From CAAGNP01 sp045603545 (GTDB taxonomy: Bacteria > Bacteroidota > Bacteroidia > Bacteroidales > UBA932): DNA of 53,450 nt. Both the position numbers and the translations under genes were made by a program. The stretch is from the NCBI GenBank assembly GCA_045603545.1, contig JAZUMG010000034.1, positions 1 through 53,450 of the forward strand, read 5' to 3'. The notes beneath the pieces are model-generated. The model worked only from the letters and a program-made list of their open reading frames with translations. It made no database searches and was not told where the DNA came from. Positions 35,801-45,100 of this stretch are shown piece after piece (the stretch's first letter is position 1; each line of letters begins with the position of its first letter).

Positions 35801-36422
35801 TCTCGCGGAATTTTGCAAGAGATTTCTCACTTACCATTTTCTTCAAATCCTCTGGATCAAGAAGCTCGATCTTCTGGATCTCGTGAGAAGTACGGAAACC
35901 GTCGAAGAAGTGAACGAAAGGAATGCTTGATTTGATGGTAGAGAGGTGTGCTACTGCACCAAGGTCCATAGCTTCCTGAACACTTGAAGATGCAAGCATA
36001 GCAAAACCTGTCTGGCGGCATGCCATTACGTCCTGGTGGTCACCGAAAATAGAAAGAGCCTGTGCTGCAAGTGCACGGGCAGATACGTGAAATACCGTAG
36101 GAAGCATCTCTCCTGCGATTTTGTACATATTCGGGATCATAAGGAGCAAACCTTGTGATGCGGTGAAAGTGGTGGTAAGGGCACCGGCCTGAAGTGAACC
36201 GTGTACAGCACCTGCTGCACCTCCTTCACTTTGCATTTCGGTTACTTTAACAGTCTGACCGAAGATGTTTTTCTTTCCGAAAGCAGCCCATTCGTCAACA
36301 AGCTCAGCCATAGTTGAAGAAGGGGTGATAGGGTAGATGGCGGCATGTTCGCTGAACATATATGCAGCATAAGCCGCCGCATAATTGCCATCGCAGGTAA
36401 TAAATGTCTTCTCTTTAGCCAT
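32892..36422 (-). CDS. nifJ: Pyruvate:ferredoxin (flavodoxin) oxidoreductase
   Basis: This single-chain cytosolic enzyme (1176 aa) decarboxylates pyruvate to acetyl-CoA and reduces ferredoxin, central in anaerobic energy metabolism. The pyruvate-binding domain begins with YPITPSSTMAE (about residues 30-40). The CoA/gamma region is in the middle, then two 4Fe-4S motifs (CIQCNQCAFVCP and CTGCGNCADVCP). The thiamine-diphosphate domain has CAGCGETPYLK, GCSSIYSG and the GDGWSYDIGYGGLDH metal-binding stretch, with a later cysteine for the proximal cluster. Order and length are normal. It indicates a strict or near-strict anaerobe. Confidence 0.97.
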   Translation of the reverse strand: MAKEKTFITCDGNYAAAYAAYMFSEHAAIYPITPSSTMAELVDEWAAFGKKNIFGQTVKVTEMQSEGGAAGAVHGSLQAGALTTTFTASQGLLLMIPNMYKIAGEMLPTVFHVSARALAAQALSIFGDHQDVMACRQTGFAMLASSSVQEAMDLGAVAHLSTIKSSIPFVHFFDGFRTSHEIQKIELLDPEDLKKMVSEKSLAKFRERALNPNKPVTRGTAQNPDVYFQAREASNPYYTSVPDIVARYMGEISELTGRHYLPFDYYGDPNARNIIIAMGSVTETIKEVVDKLMSEGEKVGVINVRLYRPFSAKYFLRVLPKSVKRIAVLDRTKEPGSVGEPLYLDIKSVLAERGGDMPLIVGGRYGLSSKDTTPAQILSVFENLKAKQPKTDFTIGIVDDVTFKSLPVKEEISLAKKGTYELKFYGLGSDGTVGANKNTIKIIGDNTSKYCQAYFDYDSKKSGGYTCSHLRFGDEAITSPYLVSTPDFVACHVYSYLRKYDVLKGIKRGGTFLLNSLWNAEETAKRLPDHIKQVVAQNDIKMYVINATKIAEEIGLGNRTNTILQSAFFKITGIIPYEQAVALMKKAIDKSYGKKGEKIVNMNYAAVDRGAEYELVEVPVEWKNLHSKFTPSSFDRLAPEWVRNVADVVNAQNGYDIPVSAFTGEYADGTIPAGTAAYEKRGAATHVPTWMSENCIQCNQCAFVCPHAAIRPFLSTDEELAKAPAGVKSKKGNAVFKDYNFTMQVSVMDCTGCGNCADVCPAKEKALVMTSLESQLDQQPVFDYMHSQVGYKDTVAPKTQNVKNSQFAQPLFEYSGACAGCGETPYLKAISQLFGDRMMVANATGCSSIYSGSFPSSPYCTDKNGRGPAWANSLFEDNAEFGLGMKVGTETIRNTVAKLMMEGLECPQCSSEMKELFAKWLENRSDAAVTREVADALVPMMEACRCDTCKALLEIKDYIAARSQWIFGGDGWSYDIGYGGLDHVLASGENVNVMVLDTEVYSNTGGQSSKSTPAGAVAKFATSGKKVRKKDLGMMAMSYGYVYVAQVAMGSNQAQFFNALKEAEAYDGPSLIIAYAPCINHGLRNGMGKSQYEEKLAVECGYWHLYRFNPALAEEGKNPFTLDSKEPDWSKFQDFIKGEVRYSSLTKMFPAEAEELFTKTEEYAKLRYNSYKKLAL

Positions 36423-36474
36423 TATATTTTCGTATTAAATTTGAATTTTGAAATGATTCGTGTACAATATCGGG

Positions 36475-36482
36475 CAAAGATA
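36475..36482 (-). promoter_or_regulatory. Candidate -7 element of the oxidoreductase gene
   Basis: TATCTTTG on minus lies 53 nt before the ATG at 36422. No good -33 box is found 19 nt upstream, where the end of fabD lies. Confidence 0.4.
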
Positions 36483-36494
36483 CATAAAAATCAA

Positions 36495-37355
36495 TTAAAA
36501 TATCGCGTCCGGATTACATTTTTTTATTAACCCCTCCAGAACGGCCCCAGGACCCAATTCTGCATACTCTGTAGCCCCGTCTTTGGTCATATTTATTACT
36601 GTCTGCGTCCATCTTACAGGGGAGGTCAATTGCTTGAGCAGGTTCTCTTTTATTTCTGCCGGAGATGTGTGCGGAAGGGCATCCACATTCTGATATACGG
36701 GGCATATCGGTGTGTGGAATTGTGTTTTTTCTATCGCTTCAGCCAGCTCCTGACGGGCGGGTTCCATAAGAGGGGAGTGGAATCCCCCTCCCACCGGTAG
36801 AGGAAGTGCCCTTTTGGCACCTGCACCCTTCATCGCTTTGCAGGCCTCCTGGATCTCATCCACCGGACCTGAAATTACCAGTTGCCCAGGACAATTGTAA
36901 TTGGCAGGGACAACATCCTTGAACCCTCTGCACACCTCCTCGACTTTTTCGTCCGGGAGGTTGATTACTGCAGCCATTGTAGAGGGTCTCATCTCGCAGG
37001 CCCTCTGCATAGCCATTGCCCTTGCATAAACAAGTTTCAGCCCATCCTCAAAAGCGATGGCACCTGAAGCTACAAGAGCAGAGAACTCCCCAAGGGAGTG
37101 TCCTGCTACCATATCCGGCTTGAAGTCCTTGATAGTGAGGGCCTCTGCTACAGAGTGGAGAAATACTGCAGGCTGGGTCACTTTGGTCTGTCTGAGGTCA
37201 TCGGCAGAGCCTTCAAACATTATATCGGTTATTCTGTATCCCAAAATTTCGTTTGCCTTCTCAAACAGCTCTTTCACTTTTGGGTCGGATTCATAGAGAT
37301 CCTTCCCCATTCCTGTAAATTGGGACCCTTGTCCGGGGAAAACATAAGCTTTCAT
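36495..37355 (-). CDS. fabD: Malonyl-CoA:ACP transacylase
   Basis: This cytosolic enzyme loads malonyl groups onto acyl carrier protein for fatty-acid synthesis. The 286-residue product has FPGQGSQ near the start, the active serine S87 in GHSLGEF, the arginine of YARAMAMQ and catalytic H193 in GGGFHSPLM. The start ATG at 37355 is the family's usual one. The tRNA-Arg promoter lies just upstream on the other strand. The oxidoreductase gene begins 72 nt after its stop on the same strand. Confidence 0.96.
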   Translation of the reverse strand: MKAYVFPGQGSQFTGMGKDLYESDPKVKELFEKANEILGYRITDIMFEGSADDLRQTKVTQPAVFLHSVAEALTIKDFKPDMVAGHSLGEFSALVASGAIAFEDGLKLVYARAMAMQRACEMRPSTMAAVINLPDEKVEEVCRGFKDVVPANYNCPGQLVISGPVDEIQEACKAMKGAGAKRALPLPVGGGFHSPLMEPARQELAEAIEKTQFHTPICPVYQNVDALPHTSPAEIKENLLKQLTSPVRWTQTVINMTKDGATEYAELGPGAVLEGLIKKCNPDAIF

Positions 37356-37380
37356 CTTATAGAATTTAGGTTAAATGGAT

Positions 37381-37388
37381 TATATTTG
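37381..37388 (+). promoter_or_regulatory. tRNA-Arg -7 element
   Basis: TATATTTG fits TAnnTTTG and lies 18 nt before the tRNA. The -33 box is not matched. Confidence 0.5.
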
Positions 37389-37406
37389 CACCCGGAACCA
37401 ACTTTT

Positions 37407-37477
37407 GCGCCCGTAGTTTAATGGATAGAATTGAAGATTCCGGTTCTTCAGGTTGGGGTTCGATTCCCCACGGGCGT
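37407..37477 (+). tRNA. tRNA-Arg (anticodon CCG)
   Basis: The 71-nt cloverleaf folds fully: acceptor GCGCCCG/CGGGCGT (first pair G-U), D arm GTTT-AATGGATA-GAAT, anticodon stem GAAGA/TCTTC with loop TTCCGGT (CCG), a 4-nt variable loop, and T arm TGGGG-TTCGATT-CCCCA. The CCA end is not encoded. The D-stem is weak (A-U and G-U pairs). Its 3' end is 1 nt from the stop codon of the convergent DUF308 gene. Confidence 0.92.
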
Positions 37478-37478
37478 A

Positions 37479-38084
37479 CTATTTCTCTTCTACCTCTTCG
37501 TATTCCACATCCTCTATAAGTTTTTCTGCCTCAGAGGTTTTTGTCATATCCTTATAAATCTTGCGAAGTCTCCTGGTGGAGATGAACTCTGTCAAGGAAT
37601 AGACGAGAAGGGAGATTCCGAAGAATATGAATAGCCACTCCATGGAGCTGAAAGGGTTGAAGAATATCACTATACCGCAGGCGGTGGTGATAAGTGGACC
37701 TATGAAGAGCGAAGCAGGTGCATTTGTCTCCCTGCGGGAGGAGATCAGTGCAGCCACCTCACTTGCTCCGATAATCAGGAGAATTGCACCGAAGAGGAAC
37801 ATTATGATCCCAACGAAGAATGTGGGGAATATCACCAGCACAAGGCCGAAGACCAATGTGATGGCTCCGTTGACAGAGAGGAAAGGACGACTTTTCTCTT
37901 CTTCAGGTTTTTTTGAAAAAATCATCGTTACAGCCCCGAGAAGGAGGAAAATTGAGCCAATGACTATCACTATAGTCCTCACTGCAGCATCGGGCCAGAT
38001 GACAAGCACTATACCGACAAGAGCGGCTATTATTGCCCTTGAATATCCGTATGAACGGTCAAAAAACATTAAAAACGATTTCAT
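37479..38084 (-). CDS. DUF308 (HdeD-like) integral membrane protein
   Basis: The 201-residue product has six hydrophobic spans arranged as three hairpin pairs, as in DUF308/HdeD-type proteins (IIAALVGIVLVIWPDAAVRT; GAITLVFGLVLVIFPTFFVGI; TACGIVIFFNPFSSMEWLF). The C-terminal 40 residues are charged and cytosolic (ending DVEYEEVEEK). HdeD in E. coli is linked to acid resistance, but function here is unknown. I chose the ATG at 38084 (MKSFLMFFDRSYGYSR); an in-frame ATG 27 codons upstream would add a polar tail overlapping the gene before it. It lies 26 nt after the acyltransferase-like gene. Confidence 0.85.
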   Translation of the reverse strand: MKSFLMFFDRSYGYSRAIIAALVGIVLVIWPDAAVRTIVIVIGSIFLLLGAVTMIFSKKPEEEKSRPFLSVNGAITLVFGLVLVIFPTFFVGIIMFLFGAILLIIGASEVAALISSRRETNAPASLFIGPLITTACGIVIFFNPFSSMEWLFIFFGISLLVYSLTEFISTRRLRKIYKDMTKTSEAEKLIEDVEYEEVEEK

Positions 38085-38110
38085 ATTTTTATATTTTGAT
38101 TCTTTTTGTT

Positions 38111-39334
38111 CTACACTTTCAATTTTATGCCAAGTTTTCCCAGAAGGTGTGTGCTCCATACGCACAGAAGGGAGAATCCCACGCAGGTAAGAATCCCCAG
38201 GATTCCGTGGTCACACCACCCAGGACGGATTGTCCCCACCCCTGTCAGGCGGAGCAGAGAGTACCAGATGTAAGGGAGAAGATAGCATGTGAGCGTGGCA
38301 GTGCCTGCTGCTCCTATTATATTGAACCAATGACCTTTGCCACTCTCTGTTGCCCATGTCAGAAGGGAGTATAGCGCCACAGCCGCAGCGGAGCTGTAGA
38401 GTACCCATGGGATGGTGGCGTAAAGTTTGGAGATGTGCCAGAAGAGGTTGGATATTGCACCCAGAACAACGAGTCCTGCTACCAGCCCAACAGCATACGT
38501 TGCCCTTCTGTGTCGGGCTTTGCCGCGTGTCCTGATATCCAGGAGTGAGAGGATAATGCCTCCCATTGTGAGTGCGCAGTGGGCACCTGTGTCGATATGC
38601 ACTATCTGTGCAAAAGCCTCAAGGGCATTACCCTCAGGAAGATTGAGCAGAGGGAGCCCGGTCTGGAGAGTCTTGCACCTGAGCATGCACCATGTGCAGA
38701 ATGCCACCCAGAACAATATGAGGATCTTCAGATTTTGCCTTGCAAAGAAATAGATGGTGGCACAAACAAGATAGGTCCACCCGATAAGGCCGAGAATACC
38801 CCACCACCTGGGCATGAGCATATTTCCCCCATTGTCCCTGAATATTATTGCCAGAAAGGCAAGCAGTGCAATCCCTGCCCATCTGAGGAATTTGTACACC
38901 CTTTTTCTTCGGGGATTGTCAGTTTTGGGGTATCCATTCCATATGAGGATGAATGATGTGACAAGGAGCAATTTGAAAATCTGAGGATTGATCCCTATTA
39001 TCGGGGCAATTCCACCTTCAAGATTTACCAGAAATACCCCCATCAGCAGGAGTGCCAAAGTTCTGGAGAGGATGTGCCCGAAAACTTCCTGCCCAGATTT
39101 GCCCTTGGAGAAAGAGTTTTCTATGGCGTACGGAATGGACATTCCTACCACAAAGAGAAAGCAGGGAAAAACGATATCGGAGAGGCCCAGAAAGTCCTCT
39201 TCCCAGTCGGCGTGTCCCATCCAGTGGGGATAGGAGACATTCCACAGGTCATTGACAAAGACCATAAGGACCATTGTCAAAGCACGGAGGATATCAATCG
39301 CCTGATTTCTTTGGGATAGGGGGGATATCGTCAT
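38111..39334 (-). CDS. DUF5009/heparan-alpha-glucosaminide N-acetyltransferase-like membrane protein
   Basis: The 407-residue polytopic protein starts SQRNQAIDILRALTMVLMVFVND, the R-x-x-x-D-x-L-R-x-x pattern of the HGSNAT/DUF5009 acyltransferase group, followed by the loop histidine (PHWMGHADWEEDFLGLSDIVFPCFLF). About ten membrane spans follow. Homologues move acyl groups across the membrane onto sugars; the target here is unknown. I chose the ATG at 39334 over one 15 codons upstream, since the family start is close to the R-x-D pattern. It is probably co-transcribed with the DUF308 gene. Confidence 0.8.
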   Translation of the reverse strand: MTISPLSQRNQAIDILRALTMVLMVFVNDLWNVSYPHWMGHADWEEDFLGLSDIVFPCFLFVVGMSIPYAIENSFSKGKSGQEVFGHILSRTLALLLMGVFLVNLEGGIAPIIGINPQIFKLLLVTSFILIWNGYPKTDNPRRKRVYKFLRWAGIALLAFLAIIFRDNGGNMLMPRWWGILGLIGWTYLVCATIYFFARQNLKILILFWVAFCTWCMLRCKTLQTGLPLLNLPEGNALEAFAQIVHIDTGAHCALTMGGIILSLLDIRTRGKARHRRATYAVGLVAGLVVLGAISNLFWHISKLYATIPWVLYSSAAAVALYSLLTWATESGKGHWFNIIGAAGTATLTCYLLPYIWYSLLRLTGVGTIRPGWCDHGILGILTCVGFSLLCVWSTHLLGKLGIKLKV

Positions 39335-39386
39335 TTGGTGTTTTGTGAAATTATCTACAATAATAGTAATTTTTGACAAGATTTTT

Positions 39387-39394
39387 TAATTTTG
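39387..39394 (+). promoter_or_regulatory. Candidate -7 element of the transporter/fimbrillin unit
   Basis: TAATTTTG lies 30 nt before the ATG of the GltS-like gene. A TTTG is present upstream but with only 11 nt spacing, so the -33 part is unsupported. Confidence 0.4.
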
Positions 39395-39424
39395 TAGGCA
39401 TAACATTAAAACAATTGTAATTAT

Positions 39425-40756
39425 ATGAGCTCATTTACCCCCTGGACATTGTTTGTCGATATGGGAATAGTAGCAGCCCTTTTGCTTGTAGGAAAGCTTG
39501 TCAGGGTTAAGATTAAAGGTGTCCAGAAGATGTTCATTCCGCCCAGCCTTATAGCAGGTTTTCTGGGTCTGTTGCTTGGTCCGGAGGGGCTCGGATGGCT
39601 TCCGTTTTCGGGTCAGTTGGGTACCTATGCAGGTATTCTGATTGCATTGGTATTCGCCTGTCTCCCTTTCACATCTGCGAAGGTTACCAAGGAGCAAAGG
39701 GGTGGCATCGGCAAGATGTGGGCCTATTCTCAGGGAGGTATGCTCTTCCAGTGGGCATTCGGTGGATTTTTAGGGGTATTGGTGCTATGCCAGATATGGC
39801 CATTGGACAAGGCATTCGGTATCTCCATGCCGTGCGGTTTCTGTGGAGGTCACGGAACTGCGGCTGCCATCGGTACCGCTTTCCAGAGATTCGGCAACGA
39901 AGAGATGCTCACCCTGGCTATGACAGCTGCCACTGTGGGTATCCTCGCATCTGTCCTTATCGGTATGGTGATGATCAAATGGGCGACCCGCAAGGGGCAT
40001 ACTTCATATCTCTCAGATTTTTCTGCCCTTCCTGATGAACTGAGGACAGGTCTTCTCCCTGAGGGGAAAAAAGAGAGTATGGGTGAGTCATCCTGCTCAT
40101 CGATCTCAATAGATGGCCTTGCATTCAACCTGGCAGTGGTGATCCTTGTAGCATTTGGCGGTTATCTTATCAGTAAAGGGGTAAATCTTATGTTCCCGAC
40201 ATTTGAATTGCCCGTGTTCAGTTGTGCTTTTATCGTCGGTATCCTTGTGAAGATGGTTATGGACAAGGCAAATGTGACACAATATGTATGCAAGAAAACA
40301 GTAGGTCACCTAAGTGGTACCTTTACCGATTTTCTCGTGGCATTCGGTATCTCATCCATCAAGCTCTCTGTGGTGGCCAATTATATAGTTCCGCTAAGTA
40401 TTCTATTGGTTTGCGGCCTATTGTTTACATTGGCTTATGTGTTCGGTATGGGACGCAGGATGTTCAAGGGTGATGGGTGGTTTGAAAAATCTGTATTTAC
40501 CTGGGGCTGGTACACAGGTACCATGGCTATGGGTATAGCTCTGTTGAGGGTAGTGGACCATGAGATGAAAAGCAGATGTCTCGATGACTATGCACTCGCA
40601 TACCTCTTCATAGCCCCCGTCGAAATAGCCCTTATCACTTTCGCACCTGTGGCGTTTGTCAATGGGTACGGAGTCCACTTCCTGATGGCAGTTCTCGCAG
40701 CTTTTGCCGTGATCATGGGAATCGCTGCTGCCAAAGGGTGGCTGAAGAAAAGATAA
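39425..40756 (+). CDS. GltS-type sodium:glutamate symporter family protein
   Basis: This inner-membrane carrier (443 aa, about 10-12 spans) has the two-fold GltS/ESS-type layout, with a re-entrant loop SMPCGFCGGHGTAAAIGTAF in the first half and a second half starting near ISIDGLAFNLAVV that repeats the pattern (VAFGISSIKLSVV). GltS takes up glutamate with sodium; glutamate is also the end product of the hut genes, though the two loci are 12 kb apart. The start ATG at 39425 is 30 nt after a -7-like box. The fimbrillin gene follows after 16 nt, an unusual neighbour. Confidence 0.88.
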   Translation: MSSFTPWTLFVDMGIVAALLLVGKLVRVKIKGVQKMFIPPSLIAGFLGLLLGPEGLGWLPFSGQLGTYAGILIALVFACLPFTSAKVTKEQRGGIGKMWAYSQGGMLFQWAFGGFLGVLVLCQIWPLDKAFGISMPCGFCGGHGTAAAIGTAFQRFGNEEMLTLAMTAATVGILASVLIGMVMIKWATRKGHTSYLSDFSALPDELRTGLLPEGKKESMGESSCSSISIDGLAFNLAVVILVAFGGYLISKGVNLMFPTFELPVFSCAFIVGILVKMVMDKANVTQYVCKKTVGHLSGTFTDFLVAFGISSIKLSVVANYIVPLSILLVCGLLFTLAYVFGMGRRMFKGDGWFEKSVFTWGWYTGTMAMGIALLRVVDHEMKSRCLDDYALAYLFIAPVEIALITFAPVAFVNGYGVHFLMAVLAAFAVIMGIAAAKGWLKKR

Positions 40757-40772
40757 ATTTTTGATATTAAGG

Positions 40773-42158
40773 ATGAAAAGGTTTCTGGTCGTAATATCAG
40801 TAGTGTTGTTGGCCTCCTGTGTCAGAAATGAACTGGGAGACAGAGACCTTTTTTCAAATTCCAGGATTGAGTTTGTCGCCGCTGAGTATGAAGTGGCTCT
40901 CACCCGCTCTACGGATGGAACTGGAGTCCCTAAACCCCTCTTTATGGGGATGATGGGAAATGATTCCATTTTTCTGACTATGGTAGAGGAGCCTATACCT
41001 CCTCGTGTTGTTACCAAAGGGGAGGGGAGTGTAGAGGAGTTCTCCATCGTGGGATTCAAGGATGATGATCAGTCCCCTTATGTAAATCTGAAGGTCTCTA
41101 CCGAAAATAACTGGGTGTCGTATGAGCCGGCACTCTATTGGCCTTACAGGTTCGATGAACTCCATTTTTTCGCGAGTTCCCCAAATGAAAACAACACCCT
41201 CTTCACCCCAGTATCATATACTTTGGACAGTGAAAATGATAATTTCGGCGTCATACTGGATTATACTGTTCCTGCAGGAGAAGAGAATAAGAGTGCAGAT
41301 GTTCAGGTGGACCTCATATATGCTATAGCACCTGGGCAGACCAAGGAAAACTCCCCTTGCGAACTTACCTTTGTCCACCTCCTCTCTTCTGTAGAGTTTA
41401 AAATAGGGGATGTGGGGGACAATACAGCTGATATATCTGAAGCGATAGTGGTTCTGAACAATGTGAAATCTACTGGAAGATGTACTCTTGAGGCACCTAT
41501 TACTGCGGAGAATATCACATGGTCGCTGAATGAGAATCTGGAGGAGTACAGCAAGATTGTGGAGCCGGGTCTTGCATTCAAGGTAATCCCTCAGATGATA
41601 GACGGCAGTGATATCTCTTTTGAACTGACCCTTAAAATAGGGGACTTGACCCATACTTTCCCGTCAAAACTTATGAAGGATATCACCTCTGAGTGGAAAC
41701 CCAATAAGAAATATACATATACCCTAAGCAAACAGGGAGAGGTGAAAGTGGCGGTCGGAGCCACTGCAGATGATCACACTATAAGTGGAGTAAGCATTCA
41801 GAACAGTGGATTCAATACATCTTACATAAGAGCAGCGATAGTGGGGTACTGGTCTGTAGTTGATGAATCTGGAGTAGAGGTCGTGGCAGCCTCGTGGGAT
41901 ATAAATGACACAAATGTGGGTACACTTGTCAAAGGTACAGATTGGGGAGAGCATTGGGTGGAGACAGATGGGGTATATTATCACCTCTCACCTGTAGCCC
42001 CAAGTGGATATACAGCTCCACTGTTTGATAGATATGAATTGAAAAAGATTACAGCTCCGGTAAGTGGCTCGGAGCTGAAAATAAGTGTGGTTACCCAGGC
42101 TGTGGAGGTGGGTAAAGTGGCAGAAGCCTGGCCGGAATTCACACCACCAAGCAATTGA
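40773..42158 (+). CDS. Fimbrillin-like (Mfa1/FimA-type) lipoprotein
   Basis: The 461-residue product begins MKRFLVVISVVLLASC, with lipid cysteine at residue 16. It has fimbrillin features: an early FTR-like site (EVALTRSTDGTG, where an arginine protease could cut), the paired beta-sandwich pattern with FHLLSSVEFKI-like segment (CELTFVHLLSSVEFKIG) and KWKPNKKYTYTLS-type strand (SEWKPNKKYTYTLSK) common at the C-terminal end of the first domain. It would be a subunit of type V pili or a surface sheet protein. I chose the ATG at 40773; one 4 codons earlier is less signal-like. The giant beta-helix gene begins 4 nt after its stop, so the two are one unit. Confidence 0.82.
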   Translation: MKRFLVVISVVLLASCVRNELGDRDLFSNSRIEFVAAEYEVALTRSTDGTGVPKPLFMGMMGNDSIFLTMVEEPIPPRVVTKGEGSVEEFSIVGFKDDDQSPYVNLKVSTENNWVSYEPALYWPYRFDELHFFASSPNENNTLFTPVSYTLDSENDNFGVILDYTVPAGEENKSADVQVDLIYAIAPGQTKENSPCELTFVHLLSSVEFKIGDVGDNTADISEAIVVLNNVKSTGRCTLEAPITAENITWSLNENLEEYSKIVEPGLAFKVIPQMIDGSDISFELTLKIGDLTHTFPSKLMKDITSEWKPNKKYTYTLSKQGEVKVAVGATADDHTISGVSIQNSGFNTSYIRAAIVGYWSVVDESGVEVVAASWDINDTNVGTLVKGTDWGEHWVETDGVYYHLSPVAPSGYTAPLFDRYELKKITAPVSGSELKISVVTQAVEVGKVAEAWPEFTPPSN

Positions 42159-42162
42159 TGTT

Positions 42163-45100
42163 ATGGAAAAGATGCGTACTCTCATATTGTCAATGGTTAT
42201 CATCCTGACAGGGGTGTGGAGCCTTTCAGCTCAGACATTGCCTACTTCCTCTTTGCCTACTTCAGGGAAGTGGGGAAAGTTTGCAAATGTAGTGGATGGA
42301 TCGGGTGAGGTCAAACTCACTGGAGATATATCTATGGTCGGGGTTATCAGGATACCGGAGGGAAAGACTCTCAAAATTACTGTTGCCCCCGGAGCACCCA
42401 AAAATATCACCATTTCCAACACTGGGATTGGTGTTTGGGTTGATGGAAATCACGAGGCTACATCTTCAGGACGTTCCCGTATGTTTACGGTAAAGGGAAA
42501 GAGTGCAAATGGTGAATATGGCAGACTGATAATTGAGGCACCCGAAGGGTACACCATCACTCTGGATGGAGGCAGAACCAATGGACGAACTTTAAGTGAA
42601 GCCATAGCCAACGAAGGTATACTGGAGTTGAAGAATGTGGTTATTCAGAATGTAGATGGACAGTATTCTGGAGGTGGTGCCATTCTGACGAGTGTCAGTG
42701 CTGTTTCAACCACTGCGGAGAACTGTACATTCACCAATTGTCATACTATCCAGAATGGTGGTGCCATTAGTGTGGAGACTGCCGCTACTACCACCTTGAC
42801 CGGCTGTACTTTTCAAAATTGTACATCTGGAACTTTAGGTGGAGGTATCTATATAACTTCATCTGCCCCTACTACTATTACCGGCTGTACATTTGAAAAT
42901 TGTGGGTCAGTTGGGAATGGCGGTGCAATAAATATCACCACACCGGCCATTGTGACATTAGAAGGGTGTGAAATGGAGCGGTGTACTTCTGGTCAAGATG
43001 GAGGTGCGTTGTATTTGAATGCCAGAGGTACTGCTACTATAAATTGTACCATAAGCGATTGCAGCGCAAATTCTCAGGGTGGGGGAATATTTCTTGCAGC
43101 CTCATCAGAAATAACGTTGGATGGATGTACCATTAGTGGCTGCAGCGCTAATTCTCAGGGTGGTGGAATTTATCACTCATCTACGCAGACCACCACCACA
43201 TTTAAAAATGGTGAGATTTCAGAGTGTACCTCCCAGTTGGGAAGTGCCATTATGCTTATGGGCTCCGGAGCATTGGTACTTATGGATTCAGATGTAAAAG
43301 ATTGTATCTCCGGAGGGGGGACAACTGCCAATTCAGGCGGAGCCATAAGGACCTATGGCAGTGTTGAAGCGAGTCTGTATCTTACAAGGGTCAACTTTAC
43401 GGGTAATAAGGCAAAAAGGAATAAAAATTGGGATAATACCCTGGCTAAGGATGCCAATGGTGGAGCCCTTTTCTGGAACGCCCGTGGTAGGGATACTACC
43501 AAATGTGTCATCGATGGGTGTACTTTCAGTGGGAACAGTTCCCAGGACAATGGTGGAGCCATCAAATCACAGGCAACCCTGGTGTTTGAAGGTGCTGTAA
43601 CAGAAATAACCGGCAATACTGCACCTGTAGGTGCCGGCTTATATATTGAGGGGTATCAGGGTGGTTCTGGCGTGTCTGGTGAGAGAACCATAGATTACGA
43701 CCTCAATCAATATATGTATATCCACGACAATATTGCCCCTGCATATCAATATGGAGGTGAGACTATCCCCGGTAGAGGGGCTGGTGTCCACCTCTATTTC
43801 GGACCCGAAATGACCCTTGAGGCGAACTCTACCATTAATCTAAATATGAAGGGAGCAAATATAGAGGAGAATGGTGCTGGAGGGTGGATTCAGTCTGAAG
43901 ATGGAATTGTGTCAGAGTCTGCAAGTGCCGGAGGATTGGGAGGTGGTATATATTTTGAGAATACTTCTCTTGAAGTGATGGGATATGATTTCAATATTCT
44001 GCTCAATTATGGAACAGTGACCGGCAATACTGCTTCACGAGGTGCCGGCATATATGTTTCGAAGGGGTCTATTGGCCCGGAAGAGACTCAAGAGCCACCA
44101 ACTTCTGCGAGGCTCCAGCAGGATAATGCCAATGCCGGTTCTCTTATTGTACGTAATAATGAAGCAGTTTCCGGTGGTGGAGGAATCTGTGTTGTGGACG
44201 GAAGTTTGAATATGCCTAACGGTACCATAACTTTGAATAGAGTCTCCGGTACAGGTAATGGTGGAGGTGTATATGTGGAGAATGGGAACTTTACCATCGG
44301 AGCCGGCGAGGTGAGCTCTAATGCTTTGGCCAGCGGTATGGGGGCAGGTGTCTACGTAACTGGTAGCGGAGAGCTTGGAAACTTCACCATGAGAGGTGGA
44401 ACCATCAAAAATAATACAAATAGCTCCAACAATGGTGGAGGTGTATATGTGCATGGAGGCAACTTTAATCTTGAGAGCGGCTCCATTACTGCCAACACTT
44501 CCGGTTTGAATGGTGGAGGGGTATATATCAATGGTGGCAACTTTACTTTGAATAGTGAAGATGGCTCCATAACCGGCAATAGCGCGGCAAACGGAGGTGG
44601 TGTTTTTCTCAATAACGGAGACTTCTCCCTTGTAACCGGTACAATATCGGACAATACTACTACAGGAAATGGTGCGGGCGTATATCTTACCGGAGAGGAT
44701 TGTATTTATGTGTTGACAAATGGCACAATCAGTCAAAATACTGCATCTAACGGATATGGTGGTGGTGTATATCTGGAAAATGGGAGCTTTATTCTGGCGG
44801 AAGAATCAACTGATCAAGGAAGTATCACTCAAAACAGAGCTGCAAGAGGTGGTGGTGTATTCATTTCTGCTGGTGGAGACTTTACTATGAATGGTGGGCA
44901 AGTGGTTGGCAATAGTGCTGAATATGATGATGGCGGAGGGGTATTTCTGGCAGGTGGAGCTTTTGTCCAGAACGGTGGATCTATAAGCACTAATGTCTCT
45001 GTTGCCAATGGTGGAGGGGTGTGTATTATGAGTGGTGGAACAACTGCCGGAAGTTTTACCATGAATGGAGGAAGTATAGAGGGTAATGGAAAGGAGGATG

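Noticed and set aside
44035..44736. Minus-strand open frame (233 codons) inside the beta-helix gene
   Set aside because: It results from the repetitive GGT/GGA codons read backwards; no start signal, promoter or family is visible.
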